This document shows positions 13,500 through 24,700 of a DNA stretch of 64,000 nt, one piece after another. The stretch's first letter is position 1. Each line of letters begins with the position of its first letter. A model generated the notes under the pieces. That model did no database searches. It saw only the letters and a list, made by a program, of their open reading frames with translations, and had not been told where the DNA came from. This DNA comes from Symbiodinium natans (taxonomy: Eukaryota; Sar; Dinophyceae; Suessiales; Symbiodiniaceae): positions 186,001 through 250,000 of the forward strand of contig CAJNDS010002432.1 of the NCBI GenBank assembly GCA_905221605.1, written 5' to 3'. Both the position numbers and the translations under genes were made by a program.

Positions 13500-14539
13500 T
13501 TAGGGTCTTAGGCTCGGGCTCTGCTTGGCTGACGTGATGCGATGGACGGATGTATGGCAAACCGAAAGGATCGAGGAGATCTCGCTCGTTGTCGCAGTCA
13601 TCCGTTCTCAGAGCTTTGCCCAGCAATGCTGGGGGAGCTCGGTCTGTTGTGCCGGAGTCTTCACTCCGATGTTCCGGAATGACTTTGCATCGCGAAGGCT
13701 GATGCATGGCCATCAAGCGGCCTGCGACACGAAGCGTATGGCCAGGTCGCACATCTTGAGGCGAAATGGACTGCAGAACAAGGCAACCATTCAGAATACA
13801 GACCTACCTTGAAGCGGTGAATTATGGGTCCGCCGTACCTGCATGATGGCAGCTACCCAGGCATTCCTACCATCAGGGTTACTCAGCATCACCATAGCGC
13901 CATAGCCGTGGGCTGGTGATGATTGACTGTGCACTGTGTCTCGTGTAAGACGATAAACTGCACCGGAGCTAAACATGCCTTTACCATCACCCGCTTGCTG
14001 AAAGTTTGCTCTGGACCAATCGGACCTGTATCTGCAAAAGCGTGCTGTTCAATTCTACATTTTTCGATGCATGTCTTGATGACCGTAGGAGGCAATAGCA
14101 GCAGCTCTTCGGCACAACGACTCTACGCTCGGACTTACTTGCACTGACAAAAGAATTGGCCAGATCATGTTGGGCGTCACACGCGCAGAGACCGTTCGAG
14201 CAGTCATTGAAGAGTTCAGTGCTGCCGGCACTCAGAGGCTCCGCATCCAGCTTCAGCACTCAAGCTCATGAAGTGCAAACCTTATGGGAGAGCTGCAAAG
14301 CAGGCCTTGTTGCACTGGCACATACCATTACATAATATTACATACCTTAGCAAGGCCAGGCATACCAGGATTCTGACGGCACGCCAGGGAAGGTGGGAGC
14401 TGCTGTTTGGAGCACCTTCGAAGTTCAAAGGATAATCAGTGCATGTGGCAGATTCCAGATTTTTATCGCAGGGCGCGTAAGGACGAAGAGGAGTCTTGGC
14501 GAACAGCAAGTGTCCAGCCTGACGCGCAAGAAGTTCGTT
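13500..14539 (-). other. Exon-like segments, gene unrecognised
   Basis: Minus-strand stretches read well: KLDAEPLSAGSTELFND near 14235-14180, ending by a GTAAGT donor at about 14150; a segment near 14090-13990 ending by GTAAAG; GYGAMVMLSNPDGRNAWV near 13905-13850, ending by a GTACGG donor; and a frame at 13384-13752. They could be the 3' exons of the AAA+ gene or the 5' part of the HAD-like gene. No domain recognised. Confidence 0.35.
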
Positions 14540-15103
14540 TCAGGTCAGATGATCTCTCAGCTGTGCCCCAATCATATCATCATGACAAGCCCGTGGCATG
14601 TGGACCAACTCGACAAGAAGATCAGCGACGCCATGATTGCCAGAGCTGTCCAGCGAGGCCTGTAAACAGAACACATGCACAAGCCACAGCCCGAGTACTG
14701 CTGTGACCCACCTGTAAGAACAACTCGTCGGCGTCATCCTCGGCTTCACTGCATGCCTAACTGCGCCTACCGTCAGAAAAACAATCAGATGCGGCCATCT
14801 GTACCAAGCACCTGACTAAAGTGATACAGGAAGGCTGCAGTAGCTGCGCGGATTCAAAGAGCCTCACCCATTTCACGGGGTGCAAACTAAACGATCAGAA
14901 ACATCGCAGGAGCCTTCGAACAGCCATCTGCGTATCACCGATGCCAGCATGGATAAGCTGCGGTATGTGCATCGGCAGCACCTCAAGTAAACCAAATCAC
15001 AGCTAACCTGAAGCTCTCTCCCACATGCGTCCCAAGGTTTCAGCTTGAAGCGTCAGATGCTTCAACGACTGGAGGATGGATGTCTTACCACAGCCCGGGG
15101 GAC
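14540..15103 (-). CDS. AAA+ ATPase (exons with Walker A and B)
   Basis: The exon starting at 15103, after a GTGAG|G acceptor, reads GPPGCGKTSILQSLK: Walker A. The exon from 14981, after TTGAG|G, reads LPMHIPQLIHAGIGDTQMAV, equivalent to the G-x-S/T-E-x-x-V-R segment of AAA proteins such as PEX1/PEX6/CDC48. PHLIVFL (about 14790-14770) joined to DDADELFLQ (about 14735-14710) gives Walker B with the DD pair. The exon starting near 14665 reads LDSSGNHGVADLLVEL. Upstream exons probably include KPVVEQSHTKLSRLWQGEPD near 15655-15600. The subfamily is undecided: the GIGD segment suggests the classic AAA clade. Role unknown. Confidence 0.7.
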
Positions 15104-16070
15104 CTCACAGGTCATGTGTAGACTTAGCGGCCAGAGCCAAGCCATCGTAGCGTGGACTAGGACGTCTCGGGTCGCAGCCCACGAGTGCAACACAGCATGG
15201 GGTCGAGCCTTGAGCTGCAAGTGGACCCCAGAAGAGATAAGATTGCTTTGGTTTCTTTCTCAGAGATCGACCTGCTGTTGTGGTGCCTCTGCTTGCCTTG
15301 ATGACTGTCCCAAGCCAGTCCTGTTGCTCAAGTAATTCAAGTAAGCAGAGCCTGGAACTGAAACTATGGTGAGCCCTGCGCCTTTGCTAAATAAAAAAAT
15401 GAGAGCCGGAGAAGCCGTACATGCCATGTCGTGCCTTGACTTCGGGAGGCACAATGGCACCAGGTCGCAAGACCTGCAAGTGCCGTGGGCTCAAGTCTTC
15501 GAGATTCGCGAGCGATGTGAAACAAAAAGATAAACGCTAAGCCCAACACTGAAAGCGATGATTGAAACTCAGACACGAGTTGCTCCGGAGTTGAGACAGT
15601 GTCTGGCTCGCCTTGCCACAGCCTCGAGAGCTTCGTATGGCTTTGTTCAACCACAGGTTTAACCATGAAGCCAGCGACATGGACGATCTTTGGCCGCCGT
15701 CAGCCTCGCAAGGGTCCAACTGGCGCACTCCAGACTGTCATACCCAGCACGGGGTTCGGTAACAGCACTGCTTGTGGGCTTGAGAAAACACTGGATTAAG
15801 AAAATCAGGCTCTGGGTGACCTCCATCGCCGCAAGCTACAAGAGCTACGACAACAAGACTGCACTGAGAAAGCCAGAGTAGCATGGGGAAGAAAATGAAG
15901 AAAGGATTCATTTTCCCAGTGCAAAGCCAATCAGAAAACCAGACTCTAGCATGAATTTAATTGTTCGCCTTTTCTCTGGCTAGGTAAAAGTCGTGCGAAG
16001 AACACCGAGTTGAGAAGCTAGATTCACAAGCCACATGCGCTACAAATACGAAAGGGAACTAGCCGGCCCA
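15104..16070 (-). other. Probable 5' part of the AAA+ gene
   Basis: Contains a minus-strand exon-like frame, 15655-15540 (PVVEQSHTKLSRLWQGEPD, PEQLVSEFQSSLSVLG), and a shorter one near 15330-15265. They precede the Walker A exon in the right orientation. No domain identified and no start placed. Confidence 0.35.
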
Positions 16071-16079
16071 GATAAAGAA

Positions 16080-16165
16080 CACATTCTACCCGGAACCCCG
16101 GAACCCTGGAACCCTGGAACCCTGCAACCCTGAAACCCTGGAACCCTGAAACCCTGAAACCCCCC
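16080..16165. repeat. Degenerate telomere-like tract (GGAACCCT / GAAACCCT)
   Basis: About ten imperfect 8-9 base units ending in ACCCT, resembling a decayed CCCTAAA array. It lies upstream of the AAA+ gene. Confidence 0.75.
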
Positions 16166-16169
16166 CGGA

Positions 16170-17150
16170 AACTCATTGGTGGGGAACCCTGGGCTGCTGT
16201 AGGGCTAAGCATCTTGCAGGGGCCATCTGGGCCAACTCCTTCTCCACGTGAATCACATCACTGAATACCTGGCATCCCCATGGAAAAATCTCGGAATCCC
16301 CGTGACTTTTGGCGATTCAAAGGCTTGCTGTAAGAGTCTTGCTCAATTGCTCAAGAGTCTTCTTCAAAGCGCCTGCTGCCATGCGTTCGTGGGCGTGGCG
16401 GCGAGAAGCGACAAGAAGACAAGCCCCTGGCCTGAAGTATCTACGGCTGCCAAGGTGGTCAAGCTCAGCACCTTCAACGGCCTTGCGGATGCTCAGATGT
16501 GGAACGCATCCACTGGCCTCAGAGCTGAGAAAGGAAGGCACAAAAAGCTGGACCAGGCAGAGAAATCAATGCTGCGATCGGAGCAGGCACCCCTAGTTCA
16601 ACCAGCGGCATTCGGCTCTTTATCTAGCGTCGTCTCCCCCGCTTTGCGGGTCTGGCAACTCCACTGCGAGCATCTGCCCGCCGATGCATTAACGCGTCTG
16701 CCTGCCAGCAGGACTTGTCAAGCAATCCTTGGTCTTCAAACGGTTTCATACATGTTTCGACACCGTCCATAGAAACACATCCACGCTGCAGCGTCCACCA
16801 CACCCTTACTGCCCTTGTTCTTGGTGCTACCCGCCCTGCATTGCTATGCGTGTCCTGCTTGGCTTTTCGCTCTTGGCTCGTTTTGCTTCGACCCAGCGAA
16901 AAATTGTGGTCAGTGTTGTAATTGCGGGTGTGCATTGTTCCAGAAATTGGCCTTTTCCTTTTCTAGGGAAAACAACAGTGTTGTCCACCGCGAGCATCAT
17001 TCTCATTTGTGGGGCACATGTGCTACCATGCGCTTTGCAGGTAAGCTATGGAAAGTCATCATGATTTGCCACTGAGGCCAATGCCTGCAGGCCTGCCGTC
17101 AATTTTGTCTACAATCTCACAAGGCAGCAATGGATTGCATTGGACGACGC
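16170..17150. other. No gene recognised
   Basis: A 174-codon plus-strand frame (16248-16772) and overlapping minus frames are both open over this GC-rich stretch. None carries a domain I know. It lies just past the stop of the AN1/RanBP2 zinc-finger gene and probably includes its 3' untranslated region. Confidence 0.4.
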
Positions 17151-17153
17151 AAG

Positions 17154-20100
17154 TCACAGCAGCCAGGCCTTGGTAGACTCTGCAGTTTGGCCACTCGCCA
17201 AAGCGGCAGGTCGACTTGCCCCGCAGGCTTCACAGGTGGGAGATGTGACCGCATTGTCCAATGTGCATCCTCGGAGCAAGCGATGCACCCGTGCCAGTGG
17301 CCTCAGAAAAACTAGCAACTAGGCTTCGGTCGGCTGCATCTCCATCCACCCGTCGTCACCGTCGAAGGTGGGCTACGGGCAGGAAGACGGGTAGGCGACC
17401 TGTTAGGGAGGTCAGAAATTGGAGCAACATGGAGCAGCTATCTTTGCCCGTCTGGGCTGCGTCCACGGGACCGAGTTCCGCATGCAGCACACTCTGCAGC
17501 GCCTTGGCAAGGAGTGCTCTTTTGCCATCTGCAGGAAGTCTCTCCGAGTCTCTCTCCAAGAGTGTCATCTCTCTCCAAGAGTGTCAATTTATTAGCGGTC
17601 CCCCCAGTGCCGACAAGTCTCCCGGAGCGTTCACCAGCCCTGCATTGGCTCTGCTATGCTCTGCTTCAACTTGTGTTCAACTGCAGTCCTCCTCAAATCG
17701 ATGCTTCAAGCAAACCCTTTGCTGGCAGCGACCGCAAACTACCTGACTGGACCAAGTGACCGTGAGTACAATGCACATCGAACAACTCCCACAGTCGTGG
17801 CACTGCCGCATGCTGTCACTCCGAGGCACGGTGTTGCTGGTGGTAAGAACTTCCTTGCAACCAGCAACAGGGCATCTTTCCTGGCACCCAATCACGGTGT
17901 GATAAATCGCATTCACAGCAGGGTCCGTGCGCTGCACAAAGACAGCCTGTCCTTTCAGCAGCTTTTCTCTTCCTTTACCAACTACAGAATCCGAGTCTTG
18001 GCTTTCCGCACAGCGGCGGAAGTCAGGACAGGAAACAAAATCGCAGACGTGTGGAGCCTGCTGTCGTCTCTCGGCTCCTCCGACACCCTTCTCACTCACT
18101 TGGTGGGGGAGGAGGTGGAAAGGGAGCGCAAGACAGATGAGGGGAAATGCCAAATCGGATTAAATTTGTACGTCGAGCTTAGCTCTCTGCGCCATGGCAG
18201 AAGCAGTAAGTCAAGCAGGAAGCCTAGCGTAGTCCACACCGAATTCACGCAAGCTCTGTGTAAGAGTTGGGCTCGGCACATGCCAGTACACTACATCGGA
18301 AGAATCTCAAATGGGTCAAACTTGCACACCGCAGGCCATGTTGGCGGGCACAGCGATGTCAATCTGCTTTGGGTTCGGCAGCCCAAGGTCTTCCATGAAC
18401 TTAGCAAACTCCTCCGCAGACTTGGTCAGCCGAGGGTTGAACATCCTCTCCTCCAGCACCGTGGAGGCACCCCTGTTCTTGTAATCATGACCAGGGCAGA
18501 CCAGCGTCTCGTCCGGGAGAGTGAAAATCTGCTCGTGCACGCTGGCATGGAGCGTAAAGGAGTTTCCTTGTTGGAAGTCCGTTCTGCCACAGCCACGAAT
18601 CAGCAGGGTGTCGCCGGTGAATGCAAAGGTGGCTGTCTGGGTCCGCAAGACGTACGTCACGCAGCCGTCGGTGTGGCCCGGGGTGGCGCGGACCTCCAAA
18701 GAGAGGTCGCCGAAGGCCACCTCCTGCCCGTGCTGAATGTGGATGTCCGCTTGGGCCCCAGAGGACTTGGAGATGATGGTCTTGACGCGGGGGAGGTCTT
18801 TGCGAATCGCACCTCCAGAGGTCACGTGGTCCGCATGGCAGTGCCTGGGCCAGCAAAAGAACATACAACGTGTGGACATATGTAGCTGCTGGGACTGGGA
18901 TAGCTGGAAGACTGGAGTCTGCGATCTGACGCTGGACGTTCCCAAGCCGTTCTCTGAGCGCCGGGCGTGTTCAGCACGTACTTCAAGTGTAAACCCAAGT
19001 CGCTGATGGCTTTCAGATCACGGTCCTTCTGCTCCAGCACCGGGTCCATCAACACGGCTTGTTTGGTGGCCGGGCAAGCTATCAGATATGTCCTTGGCTC
19101 GTGAATTATGCACAGTTATGAGTGCGCTCGCGAAGCCGGCTTTCGACCCTCTGCAAAATCTCAAAAAAGTACATAACATTAGGACCAGGATGGACCAGGA
19201 AACATGCTCAAACAATCTCAAACACCAAGAATAAGACAAAGCAAAGCTGGGGCAACACCCTGCCTAATCATTTCCCCAAGTCTCAGGGTGCTCGTCACAG
19301 GGTCGTAAAACTGCCTCACTTCCGGGCTTCGCTCGATCAGCGGCATGCCATCCCTGGCTCCCAAAGAGGGCAAATACGACTGGAGCCAGGCTTTCGCCTC
19401 GGGCCTCACGGTGTCGATCTGGAGATCACCCACCAAAACGTCTGCACAGCCTGCCGTGTAGCCACACGTCTTGGCCATCCAAGCCAACATGGCAATCGCA
19501 GCCCGATTGGCGCTGGTGCACTGGATCATCAAAGGCCGGGGCAACCGGGCAATGGAGTTGACCAGTTCCTCGACCGCTCGACCAGGCAAGTCCTTGCTCG
19601 GCTTGAAAGGGATGACCTCCAGCAAACACCCGTTCGCTCGGACGGGCGCCGCAAAGTAATGCTCATCCGAAGTCTCGTTCAAATAGAGCCATCCCTTGCA
19701 GTAACTTGCCAGCTGCCCCACTACTTCGGAGGGCAGATTGCCACTGACTAGAACGTCTCCGGGCAAGGCAGGTTGTCGCACAGGGAAGCGGACCTGCATT
19801 CTCTGGAGTGTGTCCGGCGTCACCTCGGCGCGTGGCGCTGGAGCCTTGAATCAGCCACATGTGAGAGAAAAGAAACAGAACCTTTCCTACATTTACTATC
19901 TGCCCACTCTCCCCTCGGCCTGGGCCTGCATAGGTGCACTGGCAGCGCAGCCCATTGCTTTGACAGTTACAAAGGCTAATACCGGAATTCCGGCGAGACT
20001 ATTGATGCAGGTCTTGATGCTCGTGGCAGAAAGCATCTCCACTTGTCTGCAACTGACTTGCAAGCGCAGCGCTTCGGCGACAGGGGGTCTGTGCATCCGC

Positions 20101-20766
20101 CCCCCTTCTGCAGCGGCTGTGACGGGCCTTCTTGGCTTTGGTCTGGCTTCCTGATGGGTTTGTGCACCCGGTCAACGTGTGTCCTGGTCCAGTGCCCAGT
20201 GCTAGCAGCTGCTGGCAACGCAACGAAGTACATTAACATAGACCTTCTCGACAATTCCGTAATGTCCGTGCTGCCCCAGGCTGCCGGGACACTTTCCCAT
20301 GTCAGGTTTGGATCTTCACCCACTTCCAGGCGAACGCTCTGGCTGCACAGGGGACAGACGAGCACCTCGGCCGGAATGCTCGTTTCTCGGCATGGACTGT
20401 CAGGCAGGGTAACTCGTAGCTGGGCGCAAATAGCCAAGACACACGGCTGTCGAGGCCGGCAGCATTGGGGCCTGCATGCTAAAGTCTTGTAAATATACGA
20501 CACGATACGATCCATCAGAGGCCCCCTTCCCCATTGCGACTGGCATGACTGAGATCACCGGGGTCCCGGCATGCATGAGCCTCATAGCGGAAGTGGTCCA
20601 AACAGAACACTCCCTGGCATTGGCCTTTCAGCAGTTTGGCTGAGCACGTAACGTGCGTGGCAGGTCCAACAAGAGCATCCAAGCAGCTGCAGGTGAAGGG
20701 AAGGAAGTCCAACCGTGAGCATTCCTTCACGCCGCAGTGCGCTCCGGTGTTGCTCAGCACTGCCAT
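17154..20766 (-). CDS. ZFAND2-like protein: two AN1 fingers plus a RanBP2-type (NZF) finger
   Basis: AN1-finger proteins of the ZFAND2/AIRAP group act at the proteasome and in ubiquitin handling. The ATG at 20766 opens [20 protein letters not shown]. Exon 1 ends at 20688, intron 20687-20625 (63 bases) has a GC donor, and exon 2 from 20624 completes [22 protein letters not shown], an AN1 finger. Then [20 protein letters not shown] (about 20375-20320) and [12 protein letters not shown] (about 20185-20150), as in ZFAND2. The second finger resumes 2.2 kb downstream: [15 protein letters not shown] (17865-17815) joined to [20 protein letters not shown] (17740-17685). WRCSRC (17350-17330) joins [20 protein letters not shown] (17277-17215), a RanBP2-type finger, by a GA-donor intron. 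The stop is near 17156-17154. A sulfur dioxygenase gene lies in the large intron. The C-terminal NZF is not part of animal ZFAND2. The last His/Cys of finger 2 was not found. Confidence 0.75.
18316..19844 (-). CDS. Persulfide (sulfur) dioxygenase, Blh type: DUF442 phosphatase-like domain + ETHE1-like metallo-beta-lactamase
   Basis: ETHE1-type enzymes oxidise glutathione persulfide to sulfite using one iron. Three exons can be fixed: 19844-19285, 19092-18967 and 18844-18316. They join in frame as [22 protein letters not shown] and KYVLNT-HCHADHV, through a GA-donor intron and a GC-donor intron, both with AG|G acceptors. The joined frame is 404 codons; the first Met is at 19799 (389 aa). The N-terminal half has QCTSANRAA, the Cys-loop of the DUF442/BLH domain. 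The C-terminal half has [28 protein letters not shown] and CPGHDY, so all metal ligands of ETHE1 are present. Stop is TGA at 18318-18316. The domain order is that of bacterial Blh proteins. The gene lies in an intron of the AN1 zinc-finger gene on the same strand. A larger fusion with that gene cannot be excluded, since exon 1 begins at a usable acceptor. Confidence 0.92.
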
Positions 20767-20916
20767 CAGGCTGGAGGACTTTGCTTGCCGATGCGCTAGA
20801 CGCCGGCAGAGGCGTGACGAAATTGCATGTCAGAGGATTTGCAAATGATGGAGACAGAGAGGAGCTTTCGTTTTCGAGCTGTGAATCTTTGCCGTGTGTG
20901 TCGCGACCTAAACCCT

Positions 20917-20957
20917 AAATATCCCAAAACCCTAAACCCTAAACCCTAAACTCTAAA
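20917..20957. repeat. Telomeric repeat tract CCCTAAA
   Basis: About five CCCTAAA units with minor variants. It lies 150 bases upstream of the AN1 zinc-finger start, between it and the end of the next gene. Confidence 0.93.
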
Positions 20958-23900
20958 CTGACCGCGCGTCACTACCACCAGAACACGGGGGTGAAGGGAG
21001 TGGGAAGTCCACTAAATGCAAAGGTTGGCTCTGAGCCCAGGGGCTGGCGAGCGAGCTGTGTGACGTGGCGAATTTGCAAGGCGCAAGGTATCCCATACGC
21101 TCACCCAATACACACCTCAAGGACACTGGGCCGACACAGCTCCTTAAACCAAGCTCTTGGCATCGACCGACCACCTGGCGCAGGAGGCCTGAAGGCTCGT
21201 GGTACTTTGAGGATTTTGAGGTAGCTTGCATTTGCTGCCATGCAGGTTGCGAGCTCTTGCAAAAAGCGCCTGCAAAGTCATCACTGGCCCCACTGGCATT
21301 CTGTCTTTGCAAGAGCCTGCAGTGAGCATGAACGCCGGGCACAGTCGCGACTGCGTTGCCAGTTGACCGAGGTCGATTGTAGGGGTACGGGCCACTTCCC
21401 TGGCCGAACCAGGACAATGACACTTCCAGCCTGACAACATTCTGTGACATTGCAAACTCTCCGATTTCTCTGTCTGCAGCTCTCGACACATTCGGGTCTA
21501 CTTCGCCATGAGCCTCTGCTTGCGTCAGCAGCCAGTGCCGAACCGCGGCAAAGCTTTGTCCCACCTCGTGGAGCGATGGCAACGCCAGCAGCTTTTTATA
21601 GGCTTCCCATGGCTTCCGACAATGGCTTTTGGCTTTGGATAGTGAACGGCATCGGGAACCCAATCTTCCTACACTCAGCTTGCAAGGGCTGAGTGGTCTA
21701 CCTCCAGAAGGCTGGCCGCAGAAAGGACTGTCAGGCGCATCGACTTTCCTGCGGGATCTGCGTTGCTTGCTCGGAGTTTGGGTCTTGCGCCCCGCTAGAT
21801 GTTTGGCAATGTTTCTCAAAGGCTTGCGAAAGCATGTAGTCCTTCTGCGGCAGCCGCAAGCCTGAAGTCGGTTCGGCTGCGCCCGAAGATACCAACCCAA
21901 CCACAATCTGAGCGGTCAGCAAGGACAATGCCTTGTCAACGTGTGGACCGACTACCTCGTTCAGGAGGCATATGTATCTGCGCTGTAAGTCCGAGCCCTT
22001 TCACTTGGACTACCACCAGTGCCCGGCTGACCGTGGCTGGGCTATCTATGACCTGCAGGCTCTTATAGCGCGGGGAATCGCTGATGTCAGCTTGTGGTTT
22101 GTCATTCATAAATGACCATCGAAAACATGCAAAAGGTACCCTGTGCTCAGTGACCTTCGCCCGTCCGAGCCTGGCATAGGCGGCCAGCAAGTGCTGTCGA
22201 GCTTGCCTCTGGCCGGGCCTGCACAAGTCTCTCTCCAGGATGTGTGCGCAGACCAGCAGCATGCAGCCTTCCAAGACTTGACTCTTGAGCAGGACCACGA
22301 AAGGCGGGTAGCATCTGTGACGATGCCCATGCCTCCGTTCTCAGCAGGCTTACTGTGGGCTCACCATTGGACCACCACAACGATCATGGACTGTTTAATT
22401 CTGTCTGCAAGCCTTGGGAAGCGAGCCACCTCCGCCATTCTGCTGGCCTTGCAGGTTCTGGCAGGATCATCCCAAGCATGCCCTCTCACTGCTTGGGACT
22501 TCAGCGATAACTGGGGGCACTGCTTCCAGGAAGCGTCGGGTTCCGAGACATCTACATCATCTAGGCATCCTTCGAATTTCCACATGCGCGGCATTGCATG
22601 CCCAGCTTGGGATGTTGGGGCACAGACCCAACAACTTCACCGACACTGCCTTCCAGGCGATGCCCGCATCCTCGCAAAGCGCAGCAAGTCGGTTTGAGGC
22701 CCTACAATGATGGTGCAACAAGTGTAGCACCAGCAATGTTTAGTGGGCAGGCTGCCCTCAAGTTTTCCTGGGTTCTCCCTGATGCTTCAGCCTCCAAGTG
22801 ATGCCACTGGCCTTTGCAAAGCACCTCGCACCACATCACATGACAATCGAAACGTATCGACAAATGTATCGAAACGTCAAGCAGCCAAGCCACACCCACG
22901 CTACCCTCTGAAAGCTCATTTTTACTGTTATCCTGTCTCGCGGACTCGTCTAATCTTCGCATTGCCTGGCTCTTCTGTGATGGACATTGGTGCGTCGTGC
23001 AATCTGCACTTCCCGAGGCTGAAGCTGCACGGTGAAGATTCAACTCCAAGTGCAGGCGAGCGGTGGAAGCGGAAGACCTTGAATCACAACTCGGCTTGTT
23101 CTTCTATTTAACGAGCGCATGTAGGCCAATCATGGCTCTATCGCCCACACCATGTTCTGTCTCCATATCTGAATCGCACCAGTCCCCCGAGCTCAACACG
23201 GCGGAGTGCCATCGGCATCAGCCTGTGCTGGCGTGCACTGCACTCTCGGGAAAGCGCGCACAACCCTCTGAACGCCTGAGGCATTCTGAGGTATCCTGCT
23301 CGCTCTTGCACGTCTGCTTTCGTTGCTAAGAGGGCCTCAAGGACTGCGCTTTCCACGATGGGCAGCGCATCCTCCGAGACTCTGCAGACCTGATGCAGCA
23401 TTCACCATCACCCAGGGAATCCTACGTCTCCTGCTCGATGCCTTGTATTCTGAATGGACCTGAAAGTCACGTCGCGAGGCCAGCGAGGTGCCAACCAGCA
23501 CCTCTGCAACTCGGGATTGCAAAGGAGGCCAGTTGTTTCGGCACTTTTCCCGGCTGTCCTGGAACCCCGAGGCAGAGGAGGATCTTCGTGCAGGTGCAGC
23601 CTGCATCAGCTTATCTTCTGGGGGTTCCGCCTGTAGCCGAATCGGAAGAGCGGCTCAAGAATGCGAAAGAGCACATGCCAGCTGCTCCAGAGGTGCGGCC
23701 AGTGCGGCCAGCGTGGTTCCTGAAGCCTCAACGCGGGCGTCGATTCTAGATCGCTAGACGGTTGTCAAAGAGCACTTGCTGTTGTAGAGCGATGAAACGC
23801 GGTCAACCTTGCTCAAGGTTCATGGCCCATGTGCTGTCCCCGAGCCTCAGCGACTCCTGGATCTCCTGAACTCACGAGCTAGACGAGATAAGGCGCAATC

Positions 23901-24180
23901 GTCCCACTCATCTGCCTCTGCTTGAAACTCCCCATGCCACGAGCCAAAAGCCCGGAGAATCGGCGCAGAGCTGCGCAGCCTTGTCCAGCAGGAACCAGTT
24001 TTTGAGAGTTCCAGGCCGGCTGAGGCAGGCACCACTTCGGCAGAAACCAGGCATTCCCATGGATCCTGCGATTTTTGCAGCACTCGGCAGCAACCCACAG
24101 GTCTCCTCAGCACGCCGGCGCTCCCTGCACACCCAGCCTCTGGATTCCTTTGCAGGTTCACTTGCACCGTGGGTGTCATG
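20958..24180 (-). CDS. Unrecognised multi-exon gene
   Basis: A set of minus-strand exon-like segments that read like conserved protein but match no family I know. In transcript order: LKNWFLLDKAAQLCADSPGF (about 24005-23945); a frame at 23606-23400; VCRVSEDALPIVESAVLEAL (about 23390-23325); SRMAEVARFPRLADRIKQSM (about 22450-22390); VLEGCMLLVCAHILERDL (22275-22220); YICLLNEVVGPHVDKALSLL (about 21980-21920); LRLPQKDYMLSQAFEKH (about 21865-21815); and PWEAYKKLLALPSLHEVG with ADREIGEFAM (about 21610-21455). The leucine-rich helical look would fit an alpha-helical repeat or adaptor protein, but that is only an impression. It is bounded by telomere-like tracts at both ends. A 317-codon frame at 20953-21906 runs across introns and is not itself the product. 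Confidence 0.45.
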
Positions 24181-24297
24181 GCTCCCTATAGGGAACCTGA
24201 AGTTTCCGCACTATCGTAGCAATGACTCAGTGCATCGAAGCTTTCATGAGTCGCTCTGAGCTGCTGAGCCTGCAGATGGGCGTTAAGTGTGTGGCAA

Positions 24298-24370
24298 CCT
24301 AAAACCCTAAACCCCTGATCCCCTGAACTCCTGAAATCCTGAGCCCGTAAACCCCTAAATCTCTAAAACC
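24298..24370. repeat. Degenerate telomere-like tract (CCTAAAACCCTAAAC...)
   Basis: CCCTAAAC and CCCTGAAC-type units, decayed. It lies between the end of the prolyl-tRNA synthetase gene (stop 24701) and the beginning of the unrecognised gene. Confidence 0.85.
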
Positions 24371-24700
24371 CAAAGCCCCCAAAAACGTTGTTGACTGGCT
24401 GAGACGCGCACATGTCGCCGTTATTTCTTGCGGCGAGCTTCCCTTGAAAGGATCAATATTGGCCCCACGCCCCGTCAAAAAAAAAAAACATTCCTACGAG
24501 CCATGTAATTTTGAGATAGATTCAACGTCAATCGACAAGCCTCAGCTTTTCGAATCCTGTGCTACCCTTGCTACAGCAAAACCAACCTAGCTCCGCTAGT
24601 CTATGCTGGTGCAGCACAGAACACACTGCAGCACCCGCAGCTTCTTCACAAGCAGCCTGGTATCAAGGTCGAGTCTTTGGACCTTGCCCCCACCATCTTC

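Noticed and set aside
17656-18885. 409-codon plus-strand frame
   Set aside because: It runs antisense to the dioxygenase and second AN1 finger, whose motifs are unmistakable on the minus strand.
20953-21906. 317-codon minus frame as a single protein
   Set aside because: Only parts read like protein; it runs through likely introns and starts in a telomeric tract.
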